This document shows, one piece after another, positions 17,986-27,230 of a DNA stretch of 48,128 nucleotides (the stretch's first letter is position 1; the number at the start of each line of letters is the position of its first letter). The DNA lies in the NCBI GenBank assembly GCA_009911195.1, contig QXWV01000136.1, forward strand, positions 1 through 48,128, read 5' to 3'. The notes under the pieces are model-generated. The model was not told the origin of the DNA, ran no database searches, and saw only the letters and a program-made list of their open reading frames with translations. Source of the DNA: Lachnospiraceae bacterium. GTDB lineage: Bacteria > Bacillota > Clostridia > Lachnospirales > Lachnospiraceae. The translations under genes and the position numbers were made by a program.

Positions 17986-18289
17986 AGGAAAATCAATTTT
18001 CATGGGCAGCGCAGCGTGCAGGGCGTTTGACCCACGCAGTGTTCCGTCTTGCGGCTAGGATAAAAAGCAGATTTCACTAATGAAATGGATAAAGGGGTTG
18101 GATGCTGCCGGGTCAGAAGCAACGGGCATCCATGCCCATGCTTCTTAAAACCGCCATCCATGGCGGTTTTTCCCTGGGTACGAACCATTTCATAAGTGAA
18201 ATTGCTGCTTTTTATCAATAGCCGCAAGACGGACACTGCGTGGGCCAAAGGCTCTGCCCGCTGCGCTGCCCATGAAAATTGCCTTTCCT
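17986..18289. repeat. Large 300-bp imperfect palindrome with nested hairpins
   Basis: The left arm 17986-18088 and the right arm 18185-18289 are near-complete reverse complements with a few mismatches and small indels. Shared blocks include CATGGGCAGCGCAGCG, CCCACGCAGTG, CCGTCTTGCGGCTA and GATAAAAAGCAG. The 96-bp centre holds two more hairpins: GGGCAT/ATGCCC (18124-18137) inside AGAAGC/GCTTCT, and AAAACCGCC/GGCGGTTTT (18147-18170). It lies between the divergent ptb and GH94 genes. It could be a structured non-coding RNA, a paired repetitive element or a mobile relic. No credible ORF lies in it. Confidence 0.75.
18147..18173 (+). terminator. Terminator-like hairpin inside the palindrome
   Basis: AAAACCGCC and GGCGGTTTT form a 9-bp stem with loop ATCCAT, and the T-run extends to five. 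On the minus strand A-runs also flank it, so it could act in both directions. Confidence 0.5.
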
Positions 18290-18443
18290 CCCTGCCCACC
18301 ACAAGAAAAGACAAATATTCACATACTTATCCATATCCCGCCTTCCCTGCCGGGGGGTATAATAAAAAGTAATCAACTTATGAACATGCTGGGGAGGCTT
18401 TTTGGGCGCATGAAAGTATATGCTGCCGGATAGGAGGATGGAA

Positions 18444-20834
18444 ATGAAATATGGATATTTTGATAATGAAAAGAGGGAATATGTTATCGACAAAGTGGAT
18501 TTGCCCGTATCATGGACAAATTATCTGGGGGTGGAAGATACCTGCGCAGTAGTCAATCATACAGCAGGGGGGTATATGTTCCATAAATCGCCGGAATACC
18601 ACAGGGTCACCAGATTCCATGGCAATACCGTTCCGATGGACCGGCCGGGCCATTATGTGTATATCAGGGATAACGAAACGGGGGATTATTGGAGCATATC
18701 CTGGCAGCCGGTGGGGAAGCCCCTTGACAAAGCGGAATATATCTGCCGCCACGGATTGTCCTATTCCGTGTATGAATGTAATTACAGCGGCATCAAAGCG
18801 AAGCAGACATTGTCGGTGCCACGGGGTGATAATGTGGAATTGTGGGATGTGGTAGTAAAAAATGAGGATACCAGGCCAAGGAGCTTAAGCCTGTTTTCCT
18901 ATTGCGAATTTTCTTTTCACCATATTAATATCGATAACCAGAATTTCCAGATGAGCCTGTACTGCGCCGGGTCTTCCTATGAGGACGGGGTGATTGGGTA
19001 TGATTTGTTTTATGAAGAATTTGGATACCAATATTTTACTTCCAACGAAATGCCGGACGGGTTCGATTGCCTGAGGGATAAATTTATCGGCAGCTACCGG
19101 TCGGAGGATAATCCCGTTGCCGTGGAAAAGGGGCAATGTGGCTTCTCCCATGAGCTGGGAAATAATCATTGCGGTTCTTTGCAGAAAAATATCCGCCTGA
19201 TGCCTGGAGAGGAGAGGCGTATACTTTTTATGCTGGGGGAAGGCAATAAAGAAGAAGGGAAACGGATAAGGGAAAAATACAAAAACGGGGAGGCTGTGGA
19301 CAGGGCATATGATGATTTGAGGCGGTTTTGGGATGAAAAACTGCAAAAATTGCAGATACAGACCCCAAACGAAGGGATGAATACATTAATTAACATATGG
19401 ACGTTGTACCAATCGGAAATCAATGTAATGTTTTCCCGTTTTGCCTCATTCATAGAAGTGGGGGGAAGGGTTGGCCTGGGATACCGGGATACGGCTCAGG
19501 ATGCCATGACGATTCCCCATTCTAACCCGGCCAAATGCAGGCAGCGTATTGTGGAACTGCTAAAGGGCCTAGTTTCCGCAGGTTATGGGCTGCATCTGTT
19601 CCAGCCGGAATGGTTTGAACCCGATGACGGGGTAAAGCCTTTCCAGTCGCCCACGGTGATACCCAGCCCGGAAAAAGGCAGTATGGTGCACGGCTTGAAG
19701 GATGCCTGTTCGGACGATGCCCTATGGCTGATAGCATCCATCGTAGAATATATAAAAGAAACCGGGGAATTTTCCTTTGTGGACGAAGTGGTCACCTATG
19801 CGGATGGAGGGGAAGGGACAGTTTATGAACATATGATGCGGATTCTGGATTTTTCCGCGCAACAGGTGGGGGCATCGGGAATCTGTAAAGGCTTGCGGGC
19901 GGACTGGAATGACTGCCTGAACCTGGACGGCGGGGAGAGCGCGATGGTTTCTTTTCTGCATTACTGGGCGCTGGAAAACTTTATCGAACTGGCGGAGTAT
20001 CTAGGCAGAAAGGAAGATGGGGAAAAATACAGGAAAATGGCGGACAAGGTAAAGCATGCCTGTGACGAGGAACTGTGGGATGGAAAATGGTTTATCCGGG
20101 GAATTACAAAAAATGGAAAAAAAATAGGAACAAAGGAAGATAAAGAAGGAAAGGTACATCTGGAATCCAATGCATGGGCGGTGCTGTCCGGCGCGGCAGA
20201 CGAAGAGAAAGGGAAGCTGGCCATGGACAGTGTGGACGAGTATCTGTATACCCCCTGGGGCATAATGCTGAATGCGCCTTCTTATACGGTGCCCGATGAT
20301 GACATCGGCTTTGTTACGCGGGTATATCCGGGGATTAAGGAAAATGGGGCAGTATTCTCCCATCCTAACCCGTGGGCATGGGCTGCGGAATGCAGGCTGG
20401 GGAGAGGCGACAGGGCGATGAAGTTCTATAATGCCTTGTGCCCTTACTGGCAGAATGATAAAATAGAAATAAGGGAATCAGAACCATATTCTTATTGCCA
20501 GTTCATTATGGGAAAAGACCATACAGCCCACGGCAGGGCAAGGCATCCTTTTATGACTGGCAGCGGAGGGTGGGCTTATTTTTCCGCAACCAGATATATT
20601 CTTGGCGTGCGCCCGGAATTTGAAACGTTATGTATCGACCCATGTATTCCGGCGGATTGGAAAGGGTTTTCTATGGTGAGGCAGTGGAGGGGGAGCACTT
20701 ATGAAATAGAAGTGGCTAACCCGGATGGGGTAATGAAGGGTGTGAAGGAGCTGTATCTGGATGGGAAAAAAGTAGACGGTATTCCGCTTATGGAGAAAGG
20801 AACAACACATCGGGTGAAGGCAGTAATGGGATAG
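18444..20834 (+). CDS. GH94 glycoside phosphorylase, chitobiose/cellobiose phosphorylase type
   Basis: The enzyme would split a beta-linked disaccharide with phosphate, giving a sugar-1-phosphate. The 796-residue product has the GH94 start MKYGYFDNEKREYVI, then GGYMFHKSPEYHRVTRF, GDYWSISWQPV, FIEVGGRVGLGYRDTAQDA and GLHLFQPEWF. The catalytic Asp lies in RADWNDCLNL (D490, the WND aspartate). From memory the order of conserved blocks, such as GHYVYIRDNETGDYWSISW and NHCGSLQKN, is closer to N,N'-diacetylchitobiose phosphorylases than to cellobiose phosphorylases, but the substrate remains open. There is no signal peptide, so it is cytoplasmic. The start at 18444 has AGGAGG 7 bases upstream. A -10 box TATAAT is at 18358-18363. 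Confidence 0.85.
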   Translation: MKYGYFDNEKREYVIDKVDLPVSWTNYLGVEDTCAVVNHTAGGYMFHKSPEYHRVTRFHGNTVPMDRPGHYVYIRDNETGDYWSISWQPVGKPLDKAEYICRHGLSYSVYECNYSGIKAKQTLSVPRGDNVELWDVVVKNEDTRPRSLSLFSYCEFSFHHINIDNQNFQMSLYCAGSSYEDGVIGYDLFYEEFGYQYFTSNEMPDGFDCLRDKFIGSYRSEDNPVAVEKGQCGFSHELGNNHCGSLQKNIRLMPGEERRILFMLGEGNKEEGKRIREKYKNGEAVDRAYDDLRRFWDEKLQKLQIQTPNEGMNTLINIWTLYQSEINVMFSRFASFIEVGGRVGLGYRDTAQDAMTIPHSNPAKCRQRIVELLKGLVSAGYGLHLFQPEWFEPDDGVKPFQSPTVIPSPEKGSMVHGLKDACSDDALWLIASIVEYIKETGEFSFVDEVVTYADGGEGTVYEHMMRILDFSAQQVGASGICKGLRADWNDCLNLDGGESAMVSFLHYWALENFIELAEYLGRKEDGEKYRKMADKVKHACDEELWDGKWFIRGITKNGKKIGTKEDKEGKVHLESNAWAVLSGAADEEKGKLAMDSVDEYLYTPWGIMLNAPSYTVPDDDIGFVTRVYPGIKENGAVFSHPNPWAWAAECRLGRGDRAMKFYNALCPYWQNDKIEIRESEPYSYCQFIMGKDHTAHGRARHPFMTGSGGWAYFSATRYILGVRPEFETLCIDPCIPADWKGFSMVRQWRGSTYEIEVANPDGVMKGVKELYLDGKKVDGIPLMEKGTTHRVKAVMG

Positions 20835-20919
20835 GGCAGGCTGGCAGGATATTCAGCCATGGCCATTAGAATAAAAAGGGCGGCGGATGAAGAGGATAAG
20901 GGCTGAAAGGAAAGTGGGT

Positions 20920-22671
20920 ATGAAGAAGAAAGCGCGGGCAAAGGCCCCTTTAACATGGAGCATGATTGGGCTGCTTATTCTGTGCTGGCTGCTGCCCCTT
21001 GGGGTGATTGGCTATATTATGTTTTATGTGGCTGCGGATAAAATCAATGGACAGACGGAGCGCACAATAGTGACATCGGCGGACAATGCCATTAAAATCT
21101 GCGAAATGCGGATGGACGCGGCGGTGGAGGCATCGAAAAATGCCTCCTATCTGCCTACTATCAAGGAAAGCTACGGGCAGTATATGGTGGATGGCAATCC
21201 GCTGGAACTGCGCAAAGAGGTGAATACTTTTTTAGAACAGCATTACTGTTATAATGACAGTTTTATGTACACATCATTGTTTTTTACGGATTCCCCTGAA
21301 GAACAGTTTTTCACAGCATACAGAGGAAGCACAAGCAACGCGGTCTATCAGGCCAGCAGGAGGTTTGAGGATAAGGTAATGCCCAAAGTAATGGAAATCT
21401 ATCCCGGCCTGGATACGGATGTGGCAATTATCGGCGTGGAAGATAGAATATATATGATTCGCAATTTGATGACATCTTCCTACCACCCTTATGCTGTGCT
21501 GACTATGGAATTAAATAAAGAAGTGGTGTTCGGCAGCCTGGACAGTACATGGGGCTATGCGGGGAATGCCATTTATGTGGATGGGGCTTTCCTTACAGGC
21601 AACAATGAAAGTGCCCTTGAAGATATTTCCGATATAGAGGGGCTGCTTGGGGAAAACAACAGGCAATGCCGCCTGATGAAGCAAGGGAAGGAATATTTTG
21701 CCTATTCGGTGAGGAAGCCGGGAAGGCATTATATAGGCTACATCATAGCATTGGACAGGAAGATGGTAATCGACGAAACGTATGTGGTGAAATACATCTC
21801 CCTGGTCCTTATTTTGTTTATGGCGCCATTGGTATTTATTGTGTTCCACTTTTTCCGGAGAAAAGTAACGGAGCCCATTGGCGGCCTGGTGCAGGCATCC
21901 CATATGATAGAAGAAGGGAATTTCGGGTATCAAATAAAGAGCAATGCCAACAGCCAGGAGTTTGAATATCTGGAAGAGGCATTTAACCACATGTCGGCCA
22001 GGCTTCAATACCAGGTTGACAAGATTTATACCGAGGAACTGGCGCTGAAGGATGCCCGGATTATGGCCCTGCAATCCCAGATTAACCCTCATTTCTTAAA
22101 TAATGCCCTGGAAATTATCAACTGGGAAGCCAGAATCCATGAAAATTATACGGTGAGCCGGATGATTGAAAACCTGTCCGTTATGCTGGAAGCCACTATG
22201 GACAGACGGCATCGGCGCTTTGTCACGCTGGAGGAGGAAATGTCATATGTAGAAGCATATCTTTTCATCATATCCCAACGGTTTGGCGAACGGCTGACGG
22301 TGGAAAAAGAGGTGGATGAAGGCTTATTCCAGGTGCAGGTTCCGCGGCTGATTATCCAGCCCATTATTGAAAATGCGGTAGAACATGGCATCAATGGGCA
22401 GACACGGGGGAGAATCGTGCTTCTTGTATTTGAGGAAGAGGACAAACTGGTGGTGGAGGTGCGCAATACAGGCCGGATGTCTAAAAGGGATGAGGAAAAG
22501 ATTAATGAACTGTTGACGGATGATGCCGAGCCGGGCGAACTGGGTTCTGCCAGCCTGGGTATTCGGAATGTAAATAGAAGAATCCATATTATTTATGGGG
22601 AAGAATATGGACTTACGGTAAAAAATAATGAAAATGGCGAGACGGTGAGCCGGATTGTAGTAAAAAGATAA
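20920..22671 (+). CDS. Sensor histidine kinase, YesM/LytS type
   Basis: This membrane kinase probably senses an extracellular sugar and phosphorylates the response regulator at 26284-27090. Of 583 residues, an N-terminal helix (MIGLLILCWLLPLGVIGYIM) and a second helix (YISLVLILFMAPLVFIVFHF) enclose a sensor region of about 250 residues. HAMP follows, then the His_kinase block LQSQINPHFLNN with H391 and an ATPase domain with the N-box IIENAVEHG (N485). The ATG at 20920 has AGGAAAG upstream; 20887 is an alternative start. It lies between the GH94 gene and the binding-protein gene, so the kinase and regulator flank importer 1. Confidence 0.88.
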   Translation: MKKKARAKAPLTWSMIGLLILCWLLPLGVIGYIMFYVAADKINGQTERTIVTSADNAIKICEMRMDAAVEASKNASYLPTIKESYGQYMVDGNPLELRKEVNTFLEQHYCYNDSFMYTSLFFTDSPEEQFFTAYRGSTSNAVYQASRRFEDKVMPKVMEIYPGLDTDVAIIGVEDRIYMIRNLMTSSYHPYAVLTMELNKEVVFGSLDSTWGYAGNAIYVDGAFLTGNNESALEDISDIEGLLGENNRQCRLMKQGKEYFAYSVRKPGRHYIGYIIALDRKMVIDETYVVKYISLVLILFMAPLVFIVFHFFRRKVTEPIGGLVQASHMIEEGNFGYQIKSNANSQEFEYLEEAFNHMSARLQYQVDKIYTEELALKDARIMALQSQINPHFLNNALEIINWEARIHENYTVSRMIENLSVMLEATMDRRHRRFVTLEEEMSYVEAYLFIISQRFGERLTVEKEVDEGLFQVQVPRLIIQPIIENAVEHGINGQTRGRIVLLVFEEEDKLVVEVRNTGRMSKRDEEKINELLTDDAEPGELGSASLGIRNVNRRIHIIYGEEYGLTVKNNENGETVSRIVVKR

Positions 22672-22768
22672 GAAACCAATAATAGACAAGAAATAACAAG
22701 TCTGACAATTCCATAAATTCTGTCTGTTTTGTATGATTATTATATAGAAAAAAACATAGTATAGCAAA

Positions 22769-22798
22769 CGGATGCCAAAACAGATAAAAAGGCATCCG
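22769..22798 (+). other. Hairpin just upstream of the first binding-protein gene
   Basis: CGGATGCC (22769-22776) pairs perfectly with GGCATCCG (22791-22798) around a 14-base loop, just before the ribosome binding site GGGAGG. It could affect translation or 5' stability of the binding-protein mRNA. No T-run follows. Confidence 0.4.
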
Positions 22799-22821
22799 GG
22801 CAGAACAGGGAGGTATACGGT

Positions 22822-24192
22822 ATGAAGAAAATGATAGCAATGTTATTAACGGGGGCAATGGTATTGTCATTAACAGCCTGTGGAAATAGCCCGTCAGGGA
22901 GCGCCTCGGCGGAAAGCAGCAGCCAGTCCGGGGATGACGCATCGGAAGATGCCGGTGCAGAGGAAAGCGCCCCAGCGGAGAGCAGCAACCCCGTTACTTT
23001 AAACGTAACAACAACGTTCGCAGGGGAAGATACCAATGCACAGAACTATCAGGATGCAATTGCGGCTTGGCAGGACGAGACAGGAAATAAAATTAACGAT
23101 GCATCGGGTTCATCTTCGGAAACCTTTAAGGCCAGGGTGATTTCGGACTTTGAAATGGGGTCGGAGCCGGACGTGCTTTTCTACTTTAACGGTGTGGACT
23201 CCAACCCGTTTGTAGAAGCGGGCAAGGTAGTTTCCATTGATGAAATACGGCAGACATACCCGGATTATGCTACTAATATGAAAGATGGCATGATGGGGGC
23301 TTCTCCGGTGGATGGGAAAAATTATTCCGTACCGGTTAATGGCTACTGGGAAGGCTTGTTCGTGAATAAAGCGGCCTGTGAGGCAGCAGGGGTGGAAATC
23401 CCTACAGCGGATACTACATGGGATGAGTTTATGGATATCTGCCAGAAAATAAAAGATGCAGGGTATACACCGATTGCAGCTTCCTTTGCGGAAATTCCCC
23501 ATTATTGGTTTGAATTCTGCATTTACAATTATCTGACACCTGCAACCCATAACATTCTGCCGGAATCAGCGGATGATGAACATGGGCAGGCATGGGTTAA
23601 CGGCATTGGGGATATGAAGACCTTGTATGAAAAAGGATTCCTGCCGGAGAATACTTTATCCGCAACGGACGGGGAAACCTTCCAGTTGTTTATTGACGGC
23701 AAAGCGGCATTTTTAATCGATGGCTCCTGGAAAGTGGGCGGCATTGAAGGTGCAACGGATGATGTTGACAACTTTACGGTAACTTATGTACCCGGAAAGG
23801 GCAGCCGTAAATCGACGGATATTATCGGCGGGCTTTCTTCTGGCTGGTACATTACGAAAAAAGCGTGGGATGACCCGGAAAAGCAGAAAACATGCGTAGA
23901 GTTTATCTCTTATATGACTTCTGATGAAATGGTATCCAAATTTGCAAGCGTATCCGCAACAGCGCTGAACAACGGTACTCAGGTGGATAAATCCCAACTA
24001 TCCTCCCTTGCAGTAGCCGGATTGGATATGGTAGCAGGTGCAACCGGTATGGCCGGGGCGGTTCAGGACCAGGTGACACAGGAAGCGAGAGTGCCTGTAT
24101 TCAACGGAATGCCCGACATTGTAACAGGGAAGGCGGATATCAAAGAAGCGGTGGAAGAACTGTTGAAACTGGTAGCGGAAGGGCAGCAGTAA
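22822..24192 (+). CDS. Sugar ABC transporter substrate-binding lipoprotein 1
   Basis: This is the extracellular solute receptor of importer 1, of the UgpB/MalE-like family 1. The 456-residue product starts with a lipoprotein signal and lipobox LTAC with C20, then an acidic Ser/Ala-rich linker, then the binding domain. Typical segments are FVEAGKVVSIDE, YSVPVNGYWEGLFVNKAACEAAG and GKAAFLIDGSWKVGGIEG. GGGAGG is upstream of the ATG. Its position between the kinase gene and two permease genes supports sugar uptake; the ligand is not known. Confidence 0.9.
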   Translation: MKKMIAMLLTGAMVLSLTACGNSPSGSASAESSSQSGDDASEDAGAEESAPAESSNPVTLNVTTTFAGEDTNAQNYQDAIAAWQDETGNKINDASGSSSETFKARVISDFEMGSEPDVLFYFNGVDSNPFVEAGKVVSIDEIRQTYPDYATNMKDGMMGASPVDGKNYSVPVNGYWEGLFVNKAACEAAGVEIPTADTTWDEFMDICQKIKDAGYTPIAASFAEIPHYWFEFCIYNYLTPATHNILPESADDEHGQAWVNGIGDMKTLYEKGFLPENTLSATDGETFQLFIDGKAAFLIDGSWKVGGIEGATDDVDNFTVTYVPGKGSRKSTDIIGGLSSGWYITKKAWDDPEKQKTCVEFISYMTSDEMVSKFASVSATALNNGTQVDKSQLSSLAVAGLDMVAGATGMAGAVQDQVTQEARVPVFNGMPDIVTGKADIKEAVEELLKLVAEGQQ

Positions 24193-24251
24193 AAATGCCA
24201 AATATAAAAGAATAAATGACACTCGCTAGTTATAACTAAGGCGGGGAAGTA

Positions 24252-24302
24252 AAAACACTCCGCGGCAAGTAGCGGGATACCGGGCTTGCTGTGGAGTGTT
24301 TT
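24252..24302 (+). other. Hairpin between binding-protein and permease genes (importer 1)
   Basis: An 18-bp stem (24252-24269 with 24285-24302, two G-T pairs) starts AAAACACTCC and ends GGAGTGTTTT, followed by CCC. It can act as an attenuator that leaves the binding protein at a higher level than the permeases. Confidence 0.6.
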
Positions 24303-24376
24303 CCCTTAATCTATGAAACTGCTCCAGGGCATGGGTTTCCAAAACGTCTTCCGCTTAAAGCGCGGATGGAAGGGGT

Positions 24377-25276
24377 ATGGTGATAAGTATGAGTTCCAAC
24401 ATTTATAAAAATAAAAAACCAATTATTTTCTTTTTGGTTCCGGCTTTCGCTTTTTTGGTAATTTTTTTATATTATCCTTTTTTACAGAATATTTTGAATA
24501 GTTTTAAGGTAATCAATAACCTGGGCTCTTCTGCCAAAGGCTGGAATGAGCCGTGGTATACGAATTACGTGGAGCTTTGTAAAGATGAGAATATCAGGGC
24601 GGCATTGGTAAATACGCTGAAAATGATTGCAGCTACGATTATCGGACAGCTCGGGATTGCAATTATGCTCGCCCTTATGGTGGACAATATCAGCAAAGGG
24701 CAGAAATTTTTCAGGACCGTTTATTTTTTCCCCATTGTTATTGCAGCTACTGCGCTGGGGCTTTTGTTTAACCTGGTCTTTTTATATGACAAAGGAATGC
24801 TGAACCAACTGCGGGAACTATTCGGCGCTGCGAAGCTGATTGACTTTAAGGATAATAAATATGCCATGCTGACGATGATGATACCGGTTACATGGCAGTA
24901 TGTCGGGTTTTACTTCATTATCCTGATTACGGGATTAAATAATATTTCAGATGATTTATATGAAGCAGCTACTATAGATGGAGCTTCCAGGCTGCAAAGG
25001 GTGCGCTATATTTCCCTTCCCCTTCTGCATAACGTAATTTGTACCTGTGGAGTATTGGCGGTGACGGGGGCCTTGAAGGTGTTCGACCTGCCCTGGATTA
25101 TGTTCCCCAAAGGAATGCCCAGCAACAGCACATGGCTGACAGGCACCTATATGTATTATCATGCATTTGAATCGCACAATGTGGATTATAGCTCGGCGAT
25201 ATCGGTACTGATTGTCATACTGGGTGTGATTACAGCAAAAATTGTCAATACAATTTTCAGGGAGAAAGACTATTAA
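24377..25276 (+). CDS. Sugar ABC transporter permease 1a
   Basis: This is one membrane half of importer 1, of the MalF/UgpA-like family. The 299-residue protein has about six hydrophobic helices and the EAA-like loop YEAATIDGASRLQRVRYISLP that docks the ATPase. The start at 24377 is poorly spaced from the AAGGGG site; an in-frame ATG at 24389 is possible. It is followed directly by the partner permease. No ATP-binding subunit gene accompanies the pair. Confidence 0.87.
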   Translation: MVISMSSNIYKNKKPIIFFLVPAFAFLVIFLYYPFLQNILNSFKVINNLGSSAKGWNEPWYTNYVELCKDENIRAALVNTLKMIAATIIGQLGIAIMLALMVDNISKGQKFFRTVYFFPIVIAATALGLLFNLVFLYDKGMLNQLRELFGAAKLIDFKDNKYAMLTMMIPVTWQYVGFYFIILITGLNNISDDLYEAATIDGASRLQRVRYISLPLLHNVICTCGVLAVTGALKVFDLPWIMFPKGMPSNSTWLTGTYMYYHAFESHNVDYSSAISVLIVILGVITAKIVNTIFREKDY

Positions 25277-25360
25277 ACTTGTGCATTTTGGGCTTGGCAA
25301 TTGCATGAATCAGGTATCGGCGTAATGATTGCAGATGATAGAAAGGGAATGGTTATTGAT

Positions 25361-26245
25361 ATGGCAAGGGGTAATGATAGAAGCAAAAAGAGACATTATA
25401 AATTTTCATTTGGAATGGCAGGGATTTATGCGGTATTGATAGCGTGGGCATTGACAACCATTTATCCGCTGTTCTGGATACTGATGAATTCCTTTAAAGA
25501 TAAAAAACTTATCCGGTCGGATTCCTTTTCCCTCCCGGTGGGGGAAACATTTACTCTGGATAATTATAAGACGGCTTTTGACAGGGTCAATATTCTCGGG
25601 GCTTACAGGAACAGCCTTGTAATTTCCCTCAGCGTGGCGGCAGCGGTGATTCTGCTGGCGGGGCTTGCATCCTATGCGCTTGTGAGGTATGATTTTAAGT
25701 TAAAAGGATTGCTTGGCAGCATGGTAGTGGCTGGGATGATGTTTCCGGCTTTTGCAACGATTATTCCGGTCATCCGGATGATGAATGTGATTGGGCTTGC
25801 GAATACCAACCAGATACCGAAATCTCTGCTGGCAGTCATATTGCCCCAAATAGCGGGAAACCTTTCTTTTGCTATAGTAGTATTAAGGGGATATATTGGA
25901 GGGCTTCCGGTGGAACTGGAGGAAGCGGCCTATATGGAAGGGTGCAATATTTTCCAGCTCTTTTTTAAAGTAGTAATGCCTTTGTGTAAACCTTCTTTTG
26001 CAACGGTAGGTATTTTTTCCTTCCTGTGGAGCTACAATGATTTATTTACCCAGTCTTTCTTTTTAAAGACAAAACCGGAATACTCGGTGACCGTCCTCCT
26101 TAGCCTGCTGACTTCCCAGGAAGGGACAAACTATGGGCTGATGGCCTCCAGTGTGTCGCTGATTGTATTCCCGCTGCTTATTGTATATCTATTTTTACAG
26201 AAATATATTGTCAAGGGGCTGACGGCAGGTGCGGTGAAAGGATAG
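25361..26245 (+). CDS. Sugar ABC transporter permease 1b
   Basis: This is the second membrane half of importer 1, of the MalG/UgpE-like family. It has about six helices and the EAA-like loop LEEAAYMEGCNIFQLFFKVVMP, and ends VKGLTAGAVKG as in many such permeases. I chose the ATG at 25361, which gives 294 residues, a common family length. Upstream in-frame ATGs at 25301, 25325 and 25349 cannot be ruled out, and AAAGGG lies just before 25349. The gap after permease 1a is 84 bp. Confidence 0.85.
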   Translation: MARGNDRSKKRHYKFSFGMAGIYAVLIAWALTTIYPLFWILMNSFKDKKLIRSDSFSLPVGETFTLDNYKTAFDRVNILGAYRNSLVISLSVAAAVILLAGLASYALVRYDFKLKGLLGSMVVAGMMFPAFATIIPVIRMMNVIGLANTNQIPKSLLAVILPQIAGNLSFAIVVLRGYIGGLPVELEEAAYMEGCNIFQLFFKVVMPLCKPSFATVGIFSFLWSYNDLFTQSFFLKTKPEYSVTVLLSLLTSQEGTNYGLMASSVSLIVFPLLIVYLFLQKYIVKGLTAGAVKG

Positions 26246-26283
26246 GAAAAATGAAATTCCGCTAAGGCCCGGAATGGGGGATT

Positions 26284-27090
26284 ATGTATAAAGTAGTAAT
26301 TATCGATGATGAACCGATTATTGTTAAGGGATTAGAAAAGACGGTAAAATGGGAAACATGGGAATGTGCGGTGGCGGGAACCGCCTTCAATGGGGTGGAA
26401 GGGATGGAACTGATACGCAGGGAACATCCGGACATACTGATTTCGGATATATGTATGCCCGAGATGGACGGGTTAAGCATGATTGCAGCATTGAAATCGG
26501 AATTCCCCGACATGGAAATTGCTATTCTTACCGGATACAGGGACTTTGATTATGCCCAGGAGGCCATCCGCCTGGGTGTATGCCGTTTTCTCCTGAAACC
26601 ATCTAAAATGGATGAACTGAACGAGGCCATCAAGACGATGACAGAAAAGCTGAAAGAGAGGGAGGCGCTAAGAAAAGGGGAACACAAAACGGATAGGCTC
26701 GGGGAAGGAAAAGGGGCGGAGGAATTTGCGCCAGAGGATGCAGCAGGCAGCTTCATCGTAAAAAATGCGCTTGCCTATATGGAGGCAAATTATAAAGAAA
26801 GGCTCAAACTGGCGGATGTGGCGGATAACGTTTATGTGAGCCAATGGCATTTGAGCAAACTGTTAAATAAATACACCGGGCAGACTTTTTCGGAGATATT
26901 GAACCATGTACGGATGGAACAGGCAAAACAGCTTTTGGGGAATCCTTCCCTGCGGATAGGGGATATTGCGGAAGCCGTTGGATTCCTGGATATGGCACAT
27001 TTTTCACGGGTGTTCAAAAAACAGGAGGGGATATCCGCCAATGAATACCGCAATACGGTGAGCGTGCCTCAAAAAGAAGACAAAATATAG
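26284..27090 (+). CDS. Response regulator with AraC-type DNA-binding domain (YesN-like, short form)
   Basis: The regulator likely takes phosphate from the kinase at 20920-22671 and activates the importer 1 genes. The 268-residue protein has a receiver domain with DDE (8-10), the phospho-acceptor D55 in LISDICMPEMDG, T83 and K105. A short linker leads into two AraC helix-turn-helix motifs (LADVADNVYVSQWHLSKLL and IGDIAEAVGFLDMAHFSRVF). Usual YesN proteins are about twice as long; the middle domain is missing here. GGGGG lies 4 bases before the ATG. It is the last gene of the first part of the sugar locus. Confidence 0.88.
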   Translation: MYKVVIIDDEPIIVKGLEKTVKWETWECAVAGTAFNGVEGMELIRREHPDILISDICMPEMDGLSMIAALKSEFPDMEIAILTGYRDFDYAQEAIRLGVCRFLLKPSKMDELNEAIKTMTEKLKEREALRKGEHKTDRLGEGKGAEEFAPEDAAGSFIVKNALAYMEANYKERLKLADVADNVYVSQWHLSKLLNKYTGQTFSEILNHVRMEQAKQLLGNPSLRIGDIAEAVGFLDMAHFSRVFKKQEGISANEYRNTVSVPQKEDKI

Positions 27091-27135
27091 GAATTACTAC
27101 CAAAAAAGTTAATGCAATTTTGTGGAAAAAGTAAA

Positions 27136-27165
27136 TTGAAAGCGCTCCCATTTTTCTTATATAAT
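27136..27165 (+). promoter_or_regulatory. Promoter of the LacI-type regulator gene
   Basis: TTGAAA (27136-27141) and TATAAT (27160-27165) are 18 bp apart. The -35 box overlaps a LacI/cre-like operator. Confidence 0.6.
27137..27150 (+). promoter_or_regulatory. LacI-family operator (or cre site) upstream of the regulator
   Basis: TGAAAGCGCTCCCA is centred on AGCGCT and shares the rarer core TGGGAGCGCT, in reverse, with the site at 28255-28268. It also fits the relaxed cre consensus TGNAANCGNTNNCA, so CcpA binding is an alternative. Its place on the -35 box suggests autorepression or catabolite repression. Confidence 0.55.
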
Positions 27166-27230
27166 AAAAAAGAAGAATCATTTAAGTAATTTGGGCAATT
27201 GTAAAAGAGGAGAGTACATAGACAGATATT

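Noticed and set aside
18000-18314. Minus-strand frame within the large palindrome
   Set aside because: Its product is set by the inverted repeat and has no recognisable domain or ribosome binding site.
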